From contig NZ_JBPSEG010000008.1 of NCBI RefSeq assembly GCF_051488665.1, forward strand, positions 62,001 to 126,000: a stretch of 64,000 bases of DNA. The letters run 5' to 3'. Positions within the stretch are counted from its first letter, which is position 1, and each line of letters opens with the position of its first letter. This stretch comes from Melioribacter sp051488665 (GTDB lineage Bacteria; Bacteroidota; Ignavibacteria; Ignavibacteriales; Melioribacteraceae). Below, one piece after another: positions 60,708 through 64,000 of this stretch. The position numbers and the translations under genes are program-made. A model generated the notes under the pieces. It did not search any database. It saw nothing but the letters and a program-made list of their open reading frames with translations, and was not told where the DNA came from.

Positions 60708-62072
60708 ATGAAGAAATTTATTTTTGCAATTGCCATGCTTGTCGTTTCCTCGGCGGTATTCGCCCAGATTAAAATACCATATACTCATCATCAGTTACCG
60801 AACGGGCTGAATGTAATACTGCACGAAGACCATACGACGCCAACGGTTTCCGTCAATATCTGGTACCATGTAGGTTCCGGATACGAAAAGCCCGGTAGAA
60901 CCGGGTTCGCGCATCTGTTCGAACATCTTATGTTCGAGGGTTCCAAGAACGTTCAAGAGGGCGAATTCGACAAACTGCTCGAAGCGGCGGGCGGGCAGAA
61001 TAACGGCTCTACTACCGAAGACAGAACTAATTATTACGAAGACATTCCGTCGAACGCGCTTGAGCTTGCTCTCTTTTTGGAATCCGATCGAATGGGATAT
61101 CTTCTCGACGCAATGACTCCCGAAAAAGTAAACGGGCAGAGAGAAGTGGTAAAAAACGAAAGAAGACAAAGTTACGAAAACAGACCTTACGGACTCGCAT
61201 GGGAAACAATCTATAAAAATTTGTATCCGGAAGGACACCCTTATTCCTGGCCTGTGATCGGGTCGATGGCTGACCTCGACGCCGCTACTTACGACGACGT
61301 TGTCGACTTCTTTAAAACTTATTATACGCCGAACAACGCCTCGCTCGTTATAGCCGGCGATATTGATCCGGAAGAAACTTTGAAGCTGGTCGAAAAGTGG
61401 TTCGGAGAAATTCCGGCGGGCAAACCCGTTCCGCCGTTGAATCCGGCTGCGGCGGTATTGAACGAAAATAAATTCGTTACGCTCGAGGACAGAGTTCAAC
61501 TGCCGCGACTCTATATGACGTGGATAACGCCCCCGCGTTTCTCGCCGGGTGACGCCGAAATGGACGTCCTGGCAAATATTCTGGCTGGCGGCAAAAATTC
61601 GAGATTGTATAAAAGACTGGTCTACGATCTCCAGATAGCGCAGGACGTGTCGGCGTTCCAGAGCTCGTCTAAATTATCCTCGCAGTTTTTTATTATAGCT
61701 ACGGCTCGGGCGGGTCATAATCTGAATGAAATCAAATCGGCAATTGAAGAAGAAATTGAAAAACTGAAATCCGAAAACCCGTCCGAAAGAGAATTGCAGC
61801 GTGCGGTTAATCAGTACGAAGCTTCATTTCTGAGGAACCTGGAAAAGCCGGGAGGCTTCCGCGGAAAAGCCAATCAGTTGAACGAATACTTTTATTACGC
61901 AAATAATCCGGACTATGCCAATGAAGACTTTAACCGTTATAAAGCGCTAAGTACAGACGATTTGAAAAACGCAGCGCGTGTTTTCCTCAAGAAAAACGGA
62001 AAAGTAGTTTTGAGCATTGTACCTAAAGGAAAAACCGAACTGGCAGCGGACGAACAAGGGGAGGGAAAATAA
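60708..62072 (+). CDS. M16 zinc peptidase, active subunit
   Basis: 454 residues with a signal peptide (MKKFIFAIAMLVVSSAVFAQ). The inverted zinc motif HLFEH is at residues 69-73 in GFAHLFEHLMFEG, with the third Glu about 75 residues on (ELALFLESDRM), plus the YTPNNASLVIAGDID block. The exported enzyme degrades short peptides in the periplasm. The next gene encodes an M16 homologue without this motif, 1 bp downstream, so the two likely form a heterodimer like mitochondrial processing peptidase and other bacterial M16B pairs. Confidence 0.94.
   Translation: MKKFIFAIAMLVVSSAVFAQIKIPYTHHQLPNGLNVILHEDHTTPTVSVNIWYHVGSGYEKPGRTGFAHLFEHLMFEGSKNVQEGEFDKLLEAAGGQNNGSTTEDRTNYYEDIPSNALELALFLESDRMGYLLDAMTPEKVNGQREVVKNERRQSYENRPYGLAWETIYKNLYPEGHPYSWPVIGSMADLDAATYDDVVDFFKTYYTPNNASLVIAGDIDPEETLKLVEKWFGEIPAGKPVPPLNPAAAVLNENKFVTLEDRVQLPRLYMTWITPPRFSPGDAEMDVLANILAGGKNSRLYKRLVYDLQIAQDVSAFQSSSKLSSQFFIIATARAGHNLNEIKSAIEEEIEKLKSENPSERELQRAVNQYEASFLRNLEKPGGFRGKANQLNEYFYYANNPDYANEDFNRYKALSTDDLKNAARVFLKKNGKVVLSIVPKGKTELAADEQGEGK
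62058..62065 (+). promoter_or_regulatory. Shine-Dalgarno GGGGAGGG of the second M16 gene
   Basis: GGGGAGGG lies inside the last codons of the first M16 gene and stands 8 bases before the ATG at 62074. It fixes the start against an open frame that runs from 62017. Confidence 0.65.
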
Positions 62073-62073
62073 G

Positions 62074-63501
62074 ATGAAAAAGTTAATATTAATTTTCGTT
62101 TTGGTTTTAACGGCGTTGACTATCAACGCGCAAAAAGTCAAACCTCCGAAATTGCCGCCGCCAAAAGGATTGCAGCTTCCGGCAATTGAGGAATTCGCTC
62201 TTAAAAACGGCTTGAAAGTTTATCTGATGGAAAAACATCAGACGCCTCTTATACAATTAAATCTGGTTTTGAAAACCGGTTCTTTGAACGATCCCGAAGA
62301 TAAGGAAGGATTAGCGGATATTGTATTCGACATGCTCGACGAAGGCGCCGGCGGTATGAATGCTCTTCAAATTGCGGACGAGATCGATTTCCTCGGCGCG
62401 AATCTGAATATCGGTTCTTCTCTCTTTACATCGAGTCTCAGTTTGAATGTGCCCGTCTCGAAAATTAACGACGCGCTCAAAATTTTCAGTAAGATTTTAC
62501 TCGAACCGGATTTCCCCGAAGAGGAACTGGCAAGATTGAAAAAAGAACGCTTAACGACTTTAATACAAAGGCGCGACCAGCCGAATGCGATTGCCGGCGC
62601 CGCATTCAATAAATTGTTGTTCGGAAATCATCCTTACGGAAGACCTGAAATCGGCACGGAAAAATCGATTAAGAGTTTCACCCGGCAGGACGCAATCGAT
62701 TATTACAATAAATATTTTACTCCCGGCAATTCTTTCATTGTAGCCGTCGGGGATATCGACAGATCGGAACTCGAAAAATTGTTGAATAAATATTTATCCG
62801 GATGGAATAAAAAAAGCGAAAGCAGTCTTAAAACCGAAGCGCCCCGGAACTCTAATCCGGGCAAAATTTTTCTGGTGGACAAACCTGGCGCGGCTCAATC
62901 TGTTATTTATATCGGAGACATTGCTCCTTCGCGCGCAACGCCGGATTATTATTCGATAAATGTAATGAATACAATACTCGGCGGCTCTTTCACGTCGCGG
63001 CTCAATAACAATTTGAGAGAGGAACACGGTTACACATACGGCGCGGGTTCCAGGTTCATATTCCGTCCCGTCGGAGGATTTTTTATAGCTTATTCATCGG
63101 TTCAAACCGACGTGACCGACAAAGCGTTGCAAGAATTCTTCAAAGAATTGAACGGCATACGCAAACCTATTCCGCCGGAAGAAATTGGCAGAGCGAAGAA
63201 TTATGTCGCTCTCGGATATCCAAATAATTTCCAGACGGTTTCGGGAATAGCGGGCGAGCTGGAAGAATTGGTTTATTACAATTTGCCTAAAGATTATTTC
63301 AATAAGTATATCGATAATATTCTGTCGGTTAAAGACGAAGAAGTTAATGCGGCGGCGAAAAAATATATTAATCCCGGTAATATGATCGTTGTTGTAGTGG
63401 GAGATAAAAATCGAATCGCCGAAGGAATTAAAAAGCTGAATCTTGGAGAAGTTGTTGAAATGACTGTGGAAGACGTATTGGGTAAAGCGCCGGAAATGTG
63501 A
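62074..63501 (+). CDS. M16 peptidase-like partner without zinc ligands
   Basis: 475 residues with a signal peptide (MKKLILIFVLVLTALTINAQ), start set by the GGGGAGGG. The M16 fold is clear (LKTGSLNDPEDKEGLADIVF, YYNKYFTPGNSFIVAVGDID, AQSVIYIGDIAPS, and the RLNNNLREEHGYTYGAGS block with the C-terminal Tyr-Arg region). In the place of HxxEH it has DIVFD (residues 82-86): both His and the Glu are lost, so it should be inactive. It probably serves as the substrate-binding partner of the active M16 protein immediately upstream. Last gene of the window. Confidence 0.93.
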   Translation: MKKLILIFVLVLTALTINAQKVKPPKLPPPKGLQLPAIEEFALKNGLKVYLMEKHQTPLIQLNLVLKTGSLNDPEDKEGLADIVFDMLDEGAGGMNALQIADEIDFLGANLNIGSSLFTSSLSLNVPVSKINDALKIFSKILLEPDFPEEELARLKKERLTTLIQRRDQPNAIAGAAFNKLLFGNHPYGRPEIGTEKSIKSFTRQDAIDYYNKYFTPGNSFIVAVGDIDRSELEKLLNKYLSGWNKKSESSLKTEAPRNSNPGKIFLVDKPGAAQSVIYIGDIAPSRATPDYYSINVMNTILGGSFTSRLNNNLREEHGYTYGAGSRFIFRPVGGFFIAYSSVQTDVTDKALQEFFKELNGIRKPIPPEEIGRAKNYVALGYPNNFQTVSGIAGELEELVYYNLPKDYFNKYIDNILSVKDEEVNAAAKKYINPGNMIVVVVGDKNRIAEGIKKLNLGEVVEMTVEDVLGKAPEM

Positions 63502-63622
63502 GGAGTTGTTTGCACTATTGCCAAGATTACCAAATTACAGGATTTGTAAATTAAGAAATTAGTTTCTTAGTGCTGGCGTTACGGCGTTATTAGTTTGTTA
63601 GTTTTTAAAATATATTTTTGTG

Positions 63623-63655
63623 CCCCGGTTTTAAGCCGGGGTTATTTTATAATTT
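63623..63655 (+). terminator. Probable terminator after the M16 pair
   Basis: CCCCGG (63623-63628) pairs with CCGGGG (63636-63641), with a G-U extension in the middle, followed by TTATTTTAT. It stands 120 bp after the stop of the second M16 gene. Confidence 0.5.
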
Positions 63656-63678
63656 CGCATATCTTTTTGGAAAACTTC

Positions 63679-63695
63679 CCCGCCTGCGGCGGGGT
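63679..63695. repeat. Hairpin CCCCGCC / GGCGGGG
   Basis: A perfect 7-bp stem with a 3-base loop, followed by GTCAGTATGAC. It is one of several CCCCG-type hairpins in the last 400 bp, similar in make-up to the terminator stem at 1647-1665. Confidence 0.6.
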
Positions 63696-63760
63696 CAGTA
63701 TGACAAAATAGTATTAATTTTACTTAATCCTCACATTTAGAACGGCAAACGCTATAAAGT

Positions 63761-63811
63761 GTCATTCTGAGGAGTCCCGACGTAGACGGGACGACGAAGA
63801 ATCTGTATGAC
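63761..63811. repeat. Composite palindrome, copy 1 (GTCAT...ATGAC ends)
   Basis: Outer module: GTCATTCTGAGGAG on the left and CGACGAAGAATCTGTATGAC on the right, with GTCAT/ATGAC terminal inverted repeats. Inside is a separate hairpin, GTCCCG / CGGGAC, around ACGTAGA. Elements of this general kind (GTCATTCTGAG...GAAGAATCT) are dispersed repeats in many genomes of this superphylum. Confidence 0.6.
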
Positions 63812-63887
63812 AATTTTGATTTACTTAACTGACCAAGAGATACTTACCCCGCATTCTGCGGAGTCGTACAGATTTCCTTTCGCTATT

Positions 63888-63985
63888 CGTCATTACGAGC
63901 CCCGCTTGTAACGGGGCGAAGTAATCTCACTGGTATTCATCAGAGTTTGCTTCGTCGCTCGCTTAGCTCGCTCCTCGCAAAGACG
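63888..63985. repeat. Composite palindrome, copy 2, with long inverted repeat
   Basis: CGTCATTACGAG (63888-63899) faces CTCGCAAAGACG (63974-63985), 10 of 12 matching; CGAAGTAATCTC faces GAGTTTGCTTCG within. The left arm holds an internal hairpin CCCCG / CGGGG around CTTGTAA, like copy 1 but with a different inner stem. Looks like a non-autonomous dispersed palindromic element. Confidence 0.6.
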
Positions 63986-64000
63986 GGGTTTTATTCAGAT

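Larger units (their letters stand above)
63502..64000. other. Non-coding right edge of window
   Basis: About 500 bp hold no open reading frame with family sequence. They carry several GC-rich hairpins and composite palindromes (listed separately) and a degenerate TTAGTTTCTTAG-type stretch at about 63560-63600. I see no tRNA. Confidence 0.7.

Noticed and set aside
62017..62073. A longer start for the second M16 gene at 62017
   Set aside because: It would overlap the first M16 coding region and precede the Shine-Dalgarno; the signal peptide begins only at 62074.
62074..63501. A frameshift or pseudogene in the second M16 gene because its zinc motif is missing
   Set aside because: The frame is intact, the fold blocks are kept and the gene is paired with an active M16, the known arrangement of inactive partners.
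1..64000. CRISPR arrays, tRNA or rRNA genes, insertion sequences or prophage
   Set aside because: No regular spacer-repeat pattern, no T-loop motif in the gaps, and no transposase, integrase or phage gene was found on reading the window.

Overview
The window reads as ordinary chromosome of an AT-rich, probably anaerobic or facultatively anaerobic Gram-negative bacterium of the Bacteroidota/Chlorobi/Ignavibacteria superphylum. My best guess is a Melioribacter-like Ignavibacterium; this is inference and I could not run a search. Reasons: several promoters carry a TAnnTTTG box like the -7 element of the Bacteroidetes; there are outer-membrane, lipoprotein and periplasmic gene types; and the mix of a complete classical menaquinone pathway, an Rnf complex, an OPT transporter, GH97, GHL10 and M16 enzymes fits that group. 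Genes are tightly packed, often overlapping by 1-32 bp. I see no tRNA, rRNA, insertion sequence, prophage or CRISPR array.

Layout. 1-9.1 kb: the end of trpF, a class V aminotransferase, a small protein with terminator, then a leftward group (a five-cysteine 60-residue protein, a membrane protein, an OPT peptide transporter and a secreted oligoendopeptidase F), gmhA, and a large YwqK/MORN-type repeat protein. 8.7-17.8 kb: menaquinone synthesis, with leftward menF-D-H-B-A-C-E, a convergent hotdog thioesterase (probable menI) at the far end, and a divergent MarR regulator; the 198-bp gap between menF and marR holds two operator-like arrays. 17.8-22.4 kb: prmA, dacB, a TatD/radical-SAM fusion and purM, all leftward. 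22.6-28.6 kb: heat-shock genes hrcA-grpE-dnaJ (no dnaK), then an unusual trio (ComEA-like HhH protein, single-TM protein, PilM-like protein), then rsmD and coaD.

28.6-31.0 kb: a sodium/solute symporter with a tiny two-helix membrane partner. 31.1-38.6 kb: a PpiD/SurA-type foldase, an outer-membrane barrel protein, aroK-aroB, a GHL10 glycosidase-like protein, a DUF192 protein and threonylcarbamoyl-AMP synthase. 38.7-46.2 kb: an MFS exporter convergent with a complete Rnf operon (rnfC-D-G-E-A, apbE, rnfB, rseC), in which ApbE would attach FMN to RnfG and RnfD.

46.4-55.7 kb: a metallophosphoesterase diverges from a surface-glycan operon (glycosyl/glycerophosphotransferase-like, SpsF cytidylyltransferase, class III aminotransferase, SDR, KdsC-like phosphatase, NeuB-like synthase without a C-terminal SAF domain, GH97, sterol-desaturase family enzyme). 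Both promoters in the divergent gap carry 11-bp-phased TAAC repeats resembling a Pho box. 55.7-63.5 kb: a DUF4139 protein, a soluble PAS histidine kinase with an NtrC-type regulator, a cupin, and an M16 protease pair (one active, one with its zinc motif lost). The last 500 bp hold no gene but a cluster of GC-rich hairpins and composite palindromic repeats.

The most noteworthy signals are the two 11-bp-phased operator arrays, the non-canonical nonulosonate-like operon, the cryptic pilus/competence-like trio, the TatD/radical-SAM fusion, and the modular palindromes at the right edge.
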